Assembly (NCBI GenBank): GCA_014529385.2
Contig: CM043955.1
Span: forward strand, 151,171,640-151,235,639
DNA: 64,000 bases
DNA from: Adiantum capillus-veneris
Taxonomy: Eukaryota > Streptophyta > Polypodiopsida > Polypodiales > Pteridaceae
Direction of reading: 5' to 3'
Shown: one piece after another, positions 54,241-64,000 of the stretch
Layout: each line of letters begins with the position of its first letter
Position numbering within the stretch: the stretch's first letter is position 1
Notes under the pieces: model-generated
What the model saw: the letters and a program-made list of their open reading frames with translations, nothing else
What the model was told of the DNA's origin: nothing
Database searches by the model: none
Made by a program: the position numbers and the translations under genes

Positions 54241-54441
54241 TCACAAACATAATCAAAATCAATATTCCAAATCTATAAAGTGTAAACTATTTGCCCTGTG
54301 TACATATGCTTCAACCTTCTAAACTTCACATGACTAATTCTCTTATGCCATAACTTTACTCAGTCATCTTGACTTGCTGACTTATCCATACATATGCTTC
54401 AACCTTCTAAAGTTCACATGACTAATTCTCTTATGCCATAA
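54241..54441. repeat. 88-bp tandem duplication at the edge of element E
   Basis: 54301-54353 and 54389-54441 are nearly identical (TACATATGCTTCAACC...ATGCCATAA). The second copy ends exactly where the LTR of E starts (54442), so CATAA (54437-54441) is the predicted target duplication. Confidence 0.75.
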
Positions 54442-54686
54442 TGTCACGGCTAGGGACTTGCTACGCGCCGTGTGCGAGCCACAAAGGCTCCTAGCACACA
54501 GTCATACAACAGACAAGCTCACAAGGAAGAATGGTGTGTCACTCACCTTCCTGCGTAGTTGCGAATGAAGGATTCCCGTGCCGCGAAGAAGAGGGAGACG
54601 CCGCTACGCCAAGCTCAACCGCCTCGCCGCCGTCGTGTCGCCGCAACGCTCGATCACACACACACACTCTCACACTCTCTCTCACA

Positions 54687-54753
<67 letters not shown>

Positions 54754-55036
54754 GGAGATGGTGAAGGAGAAGGTGGAGATGGAGCAAGAGCGGCTTCTAT
54801 TGCACAATGAGAGAATGAGTAAAAGTTAGGTTTAATGGCTTTTATATGAGCTCACCCCATTCACACTTGGGCGCCCATACTTAGCCAACTAACTCCTTGA
54901 ATATTCTAGTTAGAGTGCGCCTGTCATCGGCGATCACCCTTACCCTGTTCCTATTGGTCCGACAAGCCCAGTACCTGACTCTAAATAATACAACGTTTAT
55001 AGATCATAGGGTGTCCGTGTGCCGTGAGGGTTAACA
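54442..55036 (-). repeat. 3' LTR of element E
   Basis: 595 bp, read on plus as TGTCACGGC...GGTTAACA. It abuts a polypurine tract. It contains a GC-rich stretch (about 54585-54655) and (CA)n. No partner in the window, so the 54442 edge rests on the TG start and the duplication break. Confidence 0.7.
54691..54752. repeat. (CA)31 microsatellite
   Basis: Pure CA repeat with impure CACT flanks from 54655, within the E LTR. Confidence 0.95.
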
Positions 55037-55071
55037 TGCCCCCCTTCCTGATGTAGATTCCGTCCTCGGAA
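55037..55071 (-). promoter_or_regulatory. Polypurine tract and hairpin of element E
   Basis: The minus strand has GGAAGGGGGGCA against the LTR. Arms 55058-55062 and 55067-55071 (TTCCG / CGGAA) pair perfectly around AGGA. Confidence 0.75.
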
Positions 55072-56403
55072 GCTATCCAATTGAAGCTCGTGAGTCGAGA
55101 TGGGAGAGCAGTCGACATGGATGTGCGTAGTCTTCCTCAATCACTGCAAAATCAAACAACATTGCCACAGTAATTGCATTCTCATATACAATTAAAAATC
55201 ATATGCAATAGACAGACAAATTGATTGGTAACAGAATTTTAGACAATTTGTCAGCAATAAACATTAAATTACAATATAATCAAATGCATAAACAGATGTA
55301 AAGGTAAAAAATTAAACAAGTCCGGGGTCGCTAATTTAACGGTCAAAAGTCACTAGAGCTCGACTATTAATACCATGGGTAACTTCTCAATTTTTTCTGG
55401 TCAATTAAGTTGTTTAATCGCGAGAGCCAAGTATTTGATGTTCGAGGGCTGACTAGAGGCTATACCTAGAAGACCTTGTAGTTAAGCTACGATAAAAGGA
55501 ATTTCTCATGAAATCATCGCCTGACTGATTACCTTTCCTTTGACCCCCCAAAGTCTTTTCACATTGATTCAATTTTGATGTGTGTGCTTATTTTGTATGC
55601 CTTGGGTTTTTTGCTTTTCAAGGAAAAGCGCCCACACTGGGAACCTCTAGGGCTCTAGTACCATAGGCGATACATGTGAGTGAAGTACCAATTTAAGCAG
55701 GGATTTCTCTTCTAGCTTAAAATTTTACATTGTGGCACTTTGATTTTTTGTTTGTTCATTTTCAGCATTTTAATTTTGTAACTTTGGGGGGTCATATAAC
55801 ACTGTTACCCTCCCCAGGCTCATCACATTAGTAAACTCCCTTTATAATACTTAAGCTAAAGGTCAATAGGGTTAAGCCCACTAGAAAGCCCTAGTACATT
55901 TCACACAATGCTGCCTAAATCGGATTAAGAACCTAAGTAACCATTGCGTATTAGGAAGGCATTCCCCATGGTATTAAGAGAAGATTTCTAATACCTAGCT
56001 TGGTCAAACTAGCTTAGTCGGACTGCTTGATTTTTAAACCTAGACAAGTGATTATGACAAAACATTACATTGAATTAAATGTTTGATACTAATCAAATGC
56101 GCTGAATATTATGCTGCCAATCACAATCAAAGCAGACAAACATGGATGCAAAAAGATAAGGGCAATGTTAATGGACATAAAACACCTGTTTGTGTTGATG
56201 GTCGCGCTTGATTTGAAGTGTGAACGAGAGAAAGGTTCCATGAAGGTCCAAATCCTATCAACATCAACACACTCCTGTACACACTAGGAAACAAAAGGAA
56301 TACCTCCAGGAGGCACATTAGTAGGAAAAGGTACCAACACTTATTGAACACAACAAAAAACATAAGGAACCCTAACCTAATTATTTGCACTCCCCCTAAA
56401 GAG
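55072..56403 (-). other. Non-coding 3' region of element E
   Basis: No frame with coding character on either strand. It lies between the extra ORF (56404) and the hairpin. Long 3' non-coding regions are known in Athila/Tat elements. Confidence 0.55.
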
Positions 56404-56862
56404 TCAAGGGAATAGGATATTGTAGAGGTTGGGAGGAAACCCTAAGGCTAAACCCCTATCCTCATCGTCGAGATAAACAAAGTCATCATCCATGAGACCA
56501 TATGTGCCATCCATGTAGTCATGTAAATTTTCTTCTTCATCATAGGTGCCCATGTTTACTAAGAAGGTCACTAGACGCCTATAGTCATCTTGGTCAAAAG
56601 GGTAGGCTTGTGCAATGGGAGAAACGCTCTCTACTAAGTATGGATCAGACATGGTCAAGAGACGTATAAGCCATTCTAACTCCTCAAAATTCCTCTCACA
56701 TGCTAGCGTACCTATCAAATCCAATTCACATGCAAGCACTGGAAAGACCATGTGAAACATTTGTGAAAAGTAACGAGGGTACCTCTCACCCAAGGCAGGA
56801 GTGGATGACTCTAGCGTACTAGCCATATCTGTATACGCAAATAGATGATGGTTAGAGTGCAA
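56404..56862 (-). CDS. Extra ORF of element E (152 codons), unknown
   Basis: Intact frame from ATG at 56862 to a stop at 56404. A shorter start is possible at residue 13 (MASTLESSTPALGERYPRYF). The middle is rich in Leu and aromatic residues (FPVLACELDLIGTLACERNF, LEWLIRLLTMSDPYL) and the C-terminal third is acidic (DEEENLHDYMDG, DDDFVYLDDEDRG). No signal peptide and no clear membrane span. It stands between the second polypurine tract and the 3' LTR, where Athila-type elements often have an additional ORF, but I see no envelope features. Function unknown. Confidence 0.55.
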   Translation of the reverse strand: MHSNHHLFAYTDMASTLESSTPALGERYPRYFSQMFHMVFPVLACELDLIGTLACERNFEELEWLIRLLTMSDPYLVESVSPIAQAYPFDQDDYRRLVTFLVNMGTYDEEENLHDYMDGTYGLMDDDFVYLDDEDRGLALGFPPNLYNILFP

Positions 56863-57072
56863 ATATTACAAGGGTCGTGTTCTTGTGCATAATTTGTTTT
56901 TATGATTTGTGTGATGGCTCTTGCTCTTTTACTTTTTTATCTTGTTTTTGTGAGTATAAGGTTTTATATATACATTCCCTAAGATCGGAGATTAAGAGGT
57001 CAAGGAGAAAGGTTGAGAGGGAAGCAAGTGAATGATGGATGTCCACAAACACTCCCCCCTTCCTTGGGTAGA
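56863..57072 (-). promoter_or_regulatory. Second polypurine tract within element E
   Basis: The minus strand at 57052-57064 reads AAGGAAGGGGGGAG, nearly the same as the tract at the LTR (55037-55048), with shared upstream GATCTAC. No hairpin is present here. It lies just after the stop of the long coding region and could act as an internal start for plus-strand synthesis or for a subgenomic leader. Confidence 0.5.
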
Positions 57073-58824
57073 TCATACCGTTTGAAATGAGCTTGTCACC
57101 CTTTGAAACCAATTGTTCCAGTTGGTAATAGGTGAGGATTTTTGCCAGTAGTTTTCTATTACCCTAGGTGCCTCGTCAAGTTGCAAGGGTGGTAAGGTAC
57201 TCTCCCAGGATCGAACTTGAAGTGGTTCATCAGGCGATTCTTGAACACTGGGAGGTGTGGATTCTTTTGTAGCTTCATTGAGGTCCATTACTATAGATGG
57301 AGGCTGTGTAGAAGCGTTTACCTCTATGGATGTATTACATGAGGAGCTAGAAGCTTCATGGAACTCCCCCCTTCCTAAGCTAGGTGGAATAAATTGGGTT
57401 TGCCTTGGAGCCCAAACTAGCTCTGGACTAGGTGTGTAGCATTCTGTGATCTTTCCCTTCCCACGGTCTGCCATTGGCTTTAGCGTTACACTGTTTGACT
57501 CATATGGTTTTGTTGTCGATAGGGAAGGACACATCTTACGTTTAGGTACCCAAATTTGCTCATTTCCATCATAGTATCCTTGGGCTTTTAATAGTCGTTT
57601 AGGAATCCAACGCCACGTTTTCTTACATTTCTTGGAGCGAGTGGGACGTTTCTTACGAGGCTTCCGTTTTTTAGCATCAGCCATGGTTACTAAAGAAGCT
57701 TTAGGGACCCACTTGTATGCTTTCTTTGTTATATTAGGATGGTTCTTGTGTGTCTCAAGCTTTCTTTCAACTACATCAGTTGAAGATCTAGAGAGTTGGG
57801 CTATGGGGACGTATGGTTCAACCTCCTGGACATGCATTGTCTTGGGTTTTATTTCCTTAGGCAATATCTCAGGGACTATGGCTTGAGTGGTAGGGATAAG
57901 AGTTGGTTTTTGCGTTGTGACACCCCCAGTCCCCCAATCAATAGTGCATTTGGTGGCTATCATCCACGTGCGTCCTAGGTTTATATTACCCCCCATAGTT
58001 CCAGTAGGCATGACCAAAAAGTCTTGAGCTACAATTCCATTATCATAACTGACAGAAGTGTGCCAGATTCCAAAAACCGTAGTTTTTTTCTTGTTGACAC
58101 CCTTGACTTGGATAATACTCTCAGATAGAGGTGGCTTCCCTAACTGACACCACACCCCATAGGATAGCAGATTATATTTAGCACCCGTGTCCAATAAGGC
58201 GTTATATAACACTTTTCCATCGGCACTATTTAACTCAATACGGTATCGTAGAGGTGTGTCAGAGTCCAACCAATCCTCTTCGATTTCCACGTGGAATGCA
58301 TTTGTGACTCCAAGGTCAGCCTCTCGTTTTTGTCTTATACGTTGTTGTCGCTCCTTAGCCTCAGCTTGAGCTTGTATCTTGTTTAACTCGATTTGTGCTT
58401 TGGCGGCCTTCTTTTGATGAATGGCCCGTAGTTCTTCTTGGCTTAAAGGATCATAATATCTTTTGAATTTACTCCCATTGAGGAATCCAATGGTTTCAAC
58501 TCCATCAAGAGTTTCCACACGAAGGGTACCTTGTGGGGTAATTTCACATACTCTATATGGTCCTTTACCAGCATATTTCAACTTTTTCTTCTCTTTACGT
58601 ACTCCATACATAAGGACTTTATCACCAACTTTGATGTCCTTGTCCTTCACATGGCGATCAAACCACTTCTTTCTCCTATCCTTTTCCACAAGAGCATTTT
58701 TCACAGCCAACTGTCTCTCTTTGTCTAGTTTTTCTAAGATATACAAACGCTCGGTTAAGGGGTTACCATTCCATCCTTCTTGCGAAGCTACCCTAAGACT
58801 AGGAATGACAAACTCCCAAGGCAT
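57073..58824 (-). CDS. Element E integrase C-terminus fused to a second protease-like domain
   Basis: 583 open codons. Residues 1-130 are the integrase C-terminal domain (KKWFDRHVKDKDIKVGDKVL, KGPYRVCEITPQGTLRVETL, GSKFKRYYDPLS). A coiled, Lys/Gln/Arg-rich stretch follows (about 135-180). Residues about 198-300 resemble a retropepsin: YNALLDTGAKYNLLSYGVW with Asp at 212 (codon 58189-58191), then a flap-like VKGVNKKKTTVFG and the C-terminal NINLGRTWMIATKCTID, like the LGR-FL-T-A-ID end of plant gypsy proteases. Residues about 365-475 carry four W-[VIA]-P-[KR] motifs in a basic setting. The rest is Ser/Pro-rich. A second protease domain downstream of integrase is unusual. It was in frame with integrase before the stop at 58834. 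Confidence 0.75.
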   Translation of the reverse strand: MPWEFVIPSLRVASQEGWNGNPLTERLYILEKLDKERQLAVKNALVEKDRRKKWFDRHVKDKDIKVGDKVLMYGVRKEKKKLKYAGKGPYRVCEITPQGTLRVETLDGVETIGFLNGSKFKRYYDPLSQEELRAIHQKKAAKAQIELNKIQAQAEAKERQQRIRQKREADLGVTNAFHVEIEEDWLDSDTPLRYRIELNSADGKVLYNALLDTGAKYNLLSYGVWCQLGKPPLSESIIQVKGVNKKKTTVFGIWHTSVSYDNGIVAQDFLVMPTGTMGGNINLGRTWMIATKCTIDWGTGGVTTQKPTLIPTTQAIVPEILPKEIKPKTMHVQEVEPYVPIAQLSRSSTDVVERKLETHKNHPNITKKAYKWVPKASLVTMADAKKRKPRKKRPTRSKKCKKTWRWIPKRLLKAQGYYDGNEQIWVPKRKMCPSLSTTKPYESNSVTLKPMADRGKGKITECYTPSPELVWAPRQTQFIPPSLGRGEFHEASSSSCNTSIEVNASTQPPSIVMDLNEATKESTPPSVQESPDEPLQVRSWESTLPPLQLDEAPRVIENYWQKSSPITNWNNWFQRVTSSFQTV

Positions 58825-58833
58825 AACCGCTTC

Positions 58834-59198
58834 TTAGCCGTATACCATTTTGAATGGCGTACAATTAATAGCCACTTTATAAGCAGTACGATAAGCCCAT
58901 AGAGCAGATGTCAACTTCAAATCCCAATCAGTGCGATGAGCTTCTACCGTCTTGGTTAAAATAGAGATTAGAGTCTTGTTGGTGCTCTCGGCTTGTCCAT
59001 TAGCTTGCGGGTAATAAGGTGTAGACTTATGGTGGGATATCATAAAGGTCGTGGTAAGCTCTCTTATTACCTCATTTATAAATGGGTACCATTATCACTA
59101 ACAATTTCAAAAGGGCAACCAAATCTTGTGATAATGTTCTCAAAAAGAAACTTAGATGTTGTCCTCGCGTCAGCTTTTTGTGAAGCCTTAGCTTCAGC
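58834..59198 (-). pseudogene. Element E integrase core, damaged
   Basis: Middle of integrase. From the TGA at 59199-59201 the frame continues as AEAKASQKADARTTSKFLFE and CPFEIVSDNGTH (second catalytic Asp). A frameshift near 59085 passes to the frame of 58834-59043 with HHKSTPYYPQANGQAESTNK (catalytic Glu) and ALWAYRTAYK. A TAA at 58834-58836 ends it in the middle of the usual VYG-EAV-P sequence, just before the next open stretch. Confidence 0.85.
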
Positions 59199-62100
59199 TC
59201 ACTTTGTTACATAGTCCGTAGCAACTAGAATATATCGAGATTGAGTGTTGCGAGCTGCGGGACTAATTGGACCTACAAAGTCTAAGCCCCATTTTTCAAA
59301 TGGTTGGGTTACTTTAATAGGATGTAAGGGCATTCTGTCTTTGCGCTGTGTGGTCTTGTAACGTTGGCACTCATCACACCCTTTTGTAAAAAGTGATGCA
59401 TCCTTAAATAAAGTTGGCCACCAATAGCCTGATTGCAGCACCTTTCTAGCAGTCAGGTCTCCTGAAAAATGTCCTCCTGCTATGCCCATATGTGCTTCTT
59501 GCAAGATATACAAATATTCATCCTCGCGGGCACAACGCCTAAGAATATCGTCCTTGCCTAGTCTATACAGAGTTCCGGCAATCAAACAATAGGGTTCACA
59601 TTCTTTTACTAGCCTTCGAGCGATATCCTTACGAAGTTCTTTGGGTGGAAAACCATTAACTAAAAAGTTAACAATGTTCTCACTCCATTCAGGCATAGTC
59701 TCAACTATGAATAGGGAAGTATCGGGTAATTCATCATCAACTCCTGTAGGAGCTTCACCATTGGGTATGCGAGACAAATGATCAGCCATGATGTGCCTTT
59801 TATCGGGTCTCACTACAATCGTGAAATCAAAGTCCAGAAGAATTAACAACCATCGTGTGATTCTTCCTGTGGAGCATAGCTTGTTTACCAGATACAGCAA
59901 CGCTTGATGATCCACATAAAATACAAACTTGTTTGCCAGAAGGTAGTAGCGAAATTTCTTTACTGCATAAACCATTGCTAAACCTTCTTGCTCTGTAGTG
60001 GTGTAGTTCCTTTCAGCATCGTTCAATTGACGGCTTGCAAAGCTAATGGGATAGTCCAATTTATGTTCTCCTGGTTGAGTGAGAACACACCCAATAGCAA
60101 AGTTTGATGCATCAATATGCACATGGAAAATGACATCCCAGTTAGGTGTCCTTAAAATCGGAGCACTTGCTAGTGTTTTCGTCAATTGTTCATAGGCCTG
60201 GTCACACTCTTCAGTCCATTTAAATTCAATGAGAATTTTGTACAAAGGACGTGCTATCTCAGCGAAAAATAAAATAAACCGTCGATAATAACCCACGTGT
60301 CCCATGAACCTTTGAACTCCCTTGTAATTGGTTGGTGGTGGTAACTCTAGAATCACTTTAATTTTTCTCTCATCGGTTGAGATACCATTCTTAGATACTA
60401 TATGCCCTAAAATAACTCCATGCTTGACCCAAAATTGGCATTTGAACGGGTTCAATGAGATACGATATAACCTACACTTTTCAAACACCTTCCGCAAACA
60501 TGATAGATGTTCTTTCCAAGAAGAGTAAACACAAAGGTCGTCTAAGAAAGCTTCACAAAACTCTCTCAAATATTCTTTAAAAGCAGTGTTTATTAATCGT
60601 TGGAATGTAGCAGGGGCATTTGTTAAGCCAAAAGCCATCACACGAAATGCAAACACGCCAAATTTTGTGATGAAGGCAGTTTTAGCTTGGTCCTCTAGCG
60701 CTATCGTGATTTGGTTGTAGCCTGAGTACCCATCTAGAAAGCTATAAGCTTCCTTGCCTGCAACTCTTTCGAGTACATGTTTGGAATATGGTAGGGGGTA
60801 ATGGTCTCTTCTAGTAGTTGCATTAACTTTTTTGAGGTCCACGCACACCCTGAGTTTCCCATTCTTTTTTGGCACGATAACTATTGGAGACACCCATTCA
60901 GAGTGTTCAATAGGATATATGAACCCACATTTGATAAGCTTTTCTAGTTCTTCTTGAATGATCTTTGCGTACTTAGGATTCATCGGGTAGGGTCTTTGTT
61001 GTACGGGCTTCGCAGTGCTAATCATAGGGATCGTATGTTGGACCAGAGAAGGTGGAACACCTTTCATATCATGGTATGTCCAGGCGAATATGTCCTTGAA
61101 TTCCTTGAGAAGCTCTTTGAGGACCGCCTCTTCAACTTTTGTGAGGTCTTGGGCAATAAAAACAGGTTTTGATTCTTCACCGGGGTCGGCTAATTCTATT
61201 TCTTTAACTATTGCCGGACCATCATAGATTCCATTATTCCCATCGATAGGTATTCTTTGGGCTTTTGTGTACACAACCTTTGCTTCCCCTGTGGTGTAAG
61301 ATTTGAAATTTTCTGGTGCAGGATGCAAGTCTGTGGATTCTGGTTGTGCTTTGGTCTGTGCTTCCATTTCTGCTTTCTTGTGTTGTCGAGCTAACTCTTG
61401 GTTTTGACGCCTCCTTGCAGTGCGGCTCAACTTTGGCTTGTCTATGATCTCTAATTGGGCTATGTCATGGGGTCGTGGTCTACACCACATAACATTTTGG
61501 AGATATTCACCCCAATCGTCTACCAATTTACGATGAGCATCACATGCTCCTATATAACTGAGCCATTCTGCTGAGGATATCTTCTTTTTTATCCTAGCAC
61601 GCACATTGGCTCGATATCGACGCCTCTTAAAGTTTTTCTTTTTCTTATTTGAGACCTGCTTTTGATTTGCATTTAGATTTGGCTCACTAAAGGAGTCCTC
61701 GTTGGTGTCCTCTTCACTCTTGAAGGAGCTATCATCGGTTGATGTGCTCGGTCCTTCCGAATGTTTTGACTCTGAACTTGCTCCACTCTCTAATTCATGA
61801 GATTCAGAATCCGTTTCACTCTGGGAGTCAGTGTCTGAGTCGTGTTGGTCAAAGTCTTCTATTGAGCTATCGGTGTCCCTGTCAGATTGGACTACAATTG
61901 CCTTGCCCTTAGAAGATGCATGTATGGCACTTATCATGTTCAGAGGTGCAATTTGTGGTACCTCTTCCCCCTCTGGTGTGACCCAAGTGGTTCCTCTATT
62001 TCCCCAGGTATCTATGGTTGCAGCTAGGTGTACCCAGTCTACGTTGTCTGATTCCGTCATACCCGGTAACACATCCATGTAAGGAGAATCTTGGCCAATG

Positions 62101-63968
62101 TCTGTATCCTTCTTACAAGTGTAACAATATTGTAGTGGGGCCGAGTGAACTGTGGTGTCAGAGCGATGATCAATAATGGTTTTACTCCCTAAGGGGTGTA
62201 CCTTACCAGTCACCAAATCCACTCTAAGGATAGAGTCTTGGAATTGCAAATAGACATGATTTTTAGACCAATCATGAACCATTTGTGCTTCCCTCATGAA
62301 TGGTCGTCCTAAAATCATTTCATATGACATAAGGTGTTTAGAGAAATCCATTACAATGAACGTATGTCGTACCTTGTGTCCTAGAACTTTGATCTTAAGA
62401 TCCTTGAGCATCCCCATAGGTTTGGCTATGGTACCATTTGCCATCTTTACCACAATGTTAGTAACACTGAGGCGGGGTTTTCCCATGGATTCCCAACAAT
62501 CTTTTGTAACGATGCTAACTCCCGCACCACCATCAAGAATTCCCTTTATAGTTAATCCCTTGGTAGTGATGGGTAGGGTCGCATTAGACTCGTCGCCTTC
62601 AAAATACTGCCCTAATTCGTTAATGGGTACCTCGATCACAGACTCGTGTCCATCTAAGTCAAGTGATTGCACATGATTTTCCTCATCAATCATAATCGAG
62701 TCAGGCCTATTTGGTTGCACAAACTGCGGTAATCCCGTTTGTAGCTCTCCATTAAGGAATGCTCGAAGTGCAAAGAATAACTCAGGATCTCCATACAGCT
62801 TTGCTATGATTGTGGTTCGGACCTTAGAAGACATGAAGTCCACCAGTTTGGCAACATTCATTGGCATTTTGCAGGGTGTAGGTCCTTGACTAGGAACTGG
62901 TGAGGATGGAATCTCATATTCCTCAATGGGATCAGGTATTCCTTCGTTAAACATCCTTTCCAACAAGAAAGGTGTATGCTCACTTTCTGATGTCCCATCC
63001 TCACTCCCTTCTTGGATGATACTAGATATGGCTAACGGTCTATGGTTCATGTGGGGTGGATGAACTTGCGTGGGAAACACTGTGTCATGAATTTTGACAT
63101 GCATGGGTTCTGGTTCTAGTTTTCTTTGAGTCTCCTCCACTAAACCTCTTAGATGTTTCACCTGCCCAATCTCATCTACTGGGTTTGGGTACGTCCCAAT
63201 CTTCTTTTTACGATTCTTCCCTTTTTGCCCCTGCGGTTTATCTTGGGGGTCTTGGATTGGATTTGGAAACACTTGTGGTGTTTTCAGAGGCTCTTTATGG
63301 TTTTCTCTTATTTGGTTTTCATTTGGTTCCATGTTACGGTTTTCTTTGTCGGTCTTTCCCTTTGTGGTATTGGTTCTAGTCTCCATTGTCTCGATTGAAT
63401 CTGAATCATCCTCGAGGTCATTCATATACATGGGGTCATCTCCTGTTCCTATGTTTGTTTTGGAACTTGGCTTTGAATTTCCCGTATTCTGCGACCTCTT
63501 TCTTCGTGTCTTCTTTTTCTTTGTTTGGATAACTGACGCGGTATCTCTCTCTTCGAGGATATGGCCTGGCCCTTGAAGCATGGACTGTGTAATCGCATAA
63601 GCGGGTGCGACGGGTGGTATTGGCGATGTCACACTAGCAATTTCGACCAAATTTAGGGGTGTGATTTTAGGCGCATTTGGGTTATAGGGGCATTGGGCAA
63701 TCAAGTGATCTATGCCACAACGATTACATGTGAGTATTGGCATTGCAGACGTGCTCCCTTGATTCATTTGCATCTGTGCAGCATTCTTTTGCAGCCTAAT
63801 AGGGCACTCCGCTGCCCGATGTGGTCCACCACACTCGTAGCATTGAAGAGGTGGCCTCCTAGCCTGGGTGTTGATATTTTGACCTCTGGATGCGAGAGCA
63901 GCAGCTTGATAAACCGGCTTGACTTTCCCCCAACAATCTTCCATGTAGTATATAGGACACTCTTCCAA
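59199..63968 (-). pseudogene. Element E Gag C-terminus, protease, RT, RNase H, integrase N-terminus
   Basis: 1,589 open codons; the first Met used may be internal because the frame enters from beyond the window edge. Zinc knuckles at residues 43-55 (CYECGGPHRAAEC) and 81-93 (CNRCGIDHLIAQC) have three residues between the second Cys and His. The protease has GILDGGAGVSIV with Asp at 479 (codon 62532-62534). A long acidic Ser/Glu-rich spacer lies at about 690-780. RT has CVDLKKVNATTRRDHYPLP, FLDGYSGYNQI and FLDDLCVYS (Asp 1143-1144). RNase H begins HVHIDASNFAIGCVL (about 1285). The integrase zinc domain (HMGIAGGHFSGD...CDECQRYKT, about 1500-1535) and first core Asp (WGLDFVGPI, about 1560) follow. 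It ends at a TGA (59199-59201) that replaces a Trp codon. Confidence 0.9.
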
Positions 63969-64000
63969 TGTATCAAGTCCGTAGGCAATACTAGTGTCTA
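63969..64000 (-). other. Window edge inside element E gag
   Basis: Continues the element E coding region towards its capsid domain, outside the window. Confidence 0.5.

Larger units (their letters stand above)
54442..64000 (-). mobile_element. Element E: Athila/Tat-like Ty3/gypsy, right end off window
   Basis: Minus-strand element with 3' LTR at 54442-55036, polypurine tract, and a long coding region reading from the right edge: zinc knuckles of the CX2CX3HX4C type, protease, RT, RNase H, integrase, and then extra coding sequence not found in A-D. The knuckle spacing and the RT/integrase text (FLDGYSGYNQI, VTK-AEAKA, GQAESTNK) point to the non-chromodomain Athila/Tat side of plant gypsy. Capsid, primer site and 5' LTR lie beyond 64000. 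Confidence 0.85.

Noticed and set aside
57046-57066. 57051 as the LTR edge of element E
   Set aside because: It has a purine tract but no CGAGGNCG hairpin, and a complete TG...CA LTR with tract and hairpin is found at 54442-55071; I treat 57051 as a second tract.
54442-64000. Element E as an integrated plant pararetrovirus
   Set aside because: It encodes integrase and has an LTR and polypurine tract; no movement protein is visible. It is a Ty3/gypsy retrotransposon.

Overview
This is a repeat-dominated stretch of a land-plant nuclear genome. The evidence is a set of LTR retrotransposons, most primed by a plant-type initiator-Met tRNA site, chromodomain-type Ty3/gypsy polyproteins, an Athila/Tat-like gypsy element, Ty1/copia remnants, a LINE remnant with a zf-RVT-like motif, and long (GA)n, (TG)n and (CA)n microsatellites. 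I cannot name the species. The density of nested elements suggests a large genome. I see no confident host gene, no tRNA or rRNA gene and no CRISPR array.

Layout from left to right. Element A (1-15339, minus strand, running off the left edge) is an old Ty3/gypsy chromovirus. Its left LTR contains a solo LTR, H (347-883), which carries a dense heat-shock-element-like array and a TATA box. Its gag is split by element B (5187-13352, minus), a non-autonomous gypsy element that keeps gag but has lost protease and the reverse-transcriptase core. A abuts a decayed LINE (15340-16862), which is itself split by element C (16863-24934, plus), the most complete gypsy copy; the LINE resumes at 24935-25330. 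From 25331 to 34380 lies the least transposon-like part, with three weak gene candidates (25879-26237, 29584-29933, 30420-30656). A copia-type LTR end with primer site follows (to 34559), then element D (35475-43428, minus), a complete-length but mutated relative of B. Against D lies an inverted LTR and protease fragment of the same family (I, 43429-44789).

From 44790 to 54441 the backbone is a decayed Ty1/copia element, F (minus), broken by an unidentified 2.9 kb insertion (K, 45255-48105), and by a 4.1 kb block (48831-52971) that contains a gag-only copia-like element (G, plus). From 54442 to the right edge is element E (minus), an Athila/Tat-like Ty3/gypsy element with gag, protease, RT, RNase H and integrase. 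Downstream of the integrase it has a second aspartic-protease-like domain, a tryptophan-rich repeat, a separate 152-codon ORF and a duplicated polypurine tract.

Within each gypsy element the parts form one replication unit: gag makes the particle, protease matures it, RT and RNase H copy the RNA from the tRNA primer site and the polypurine tract, and integrase inserts the DNA. All five gypsy elements (four families) share a small hairpin with an invariant core and a changing stem just upstream of the polypurine tract. I consider this hairpin, the second protease domain of E and the heat-shock-like array of solo LTR H the three best leads here.
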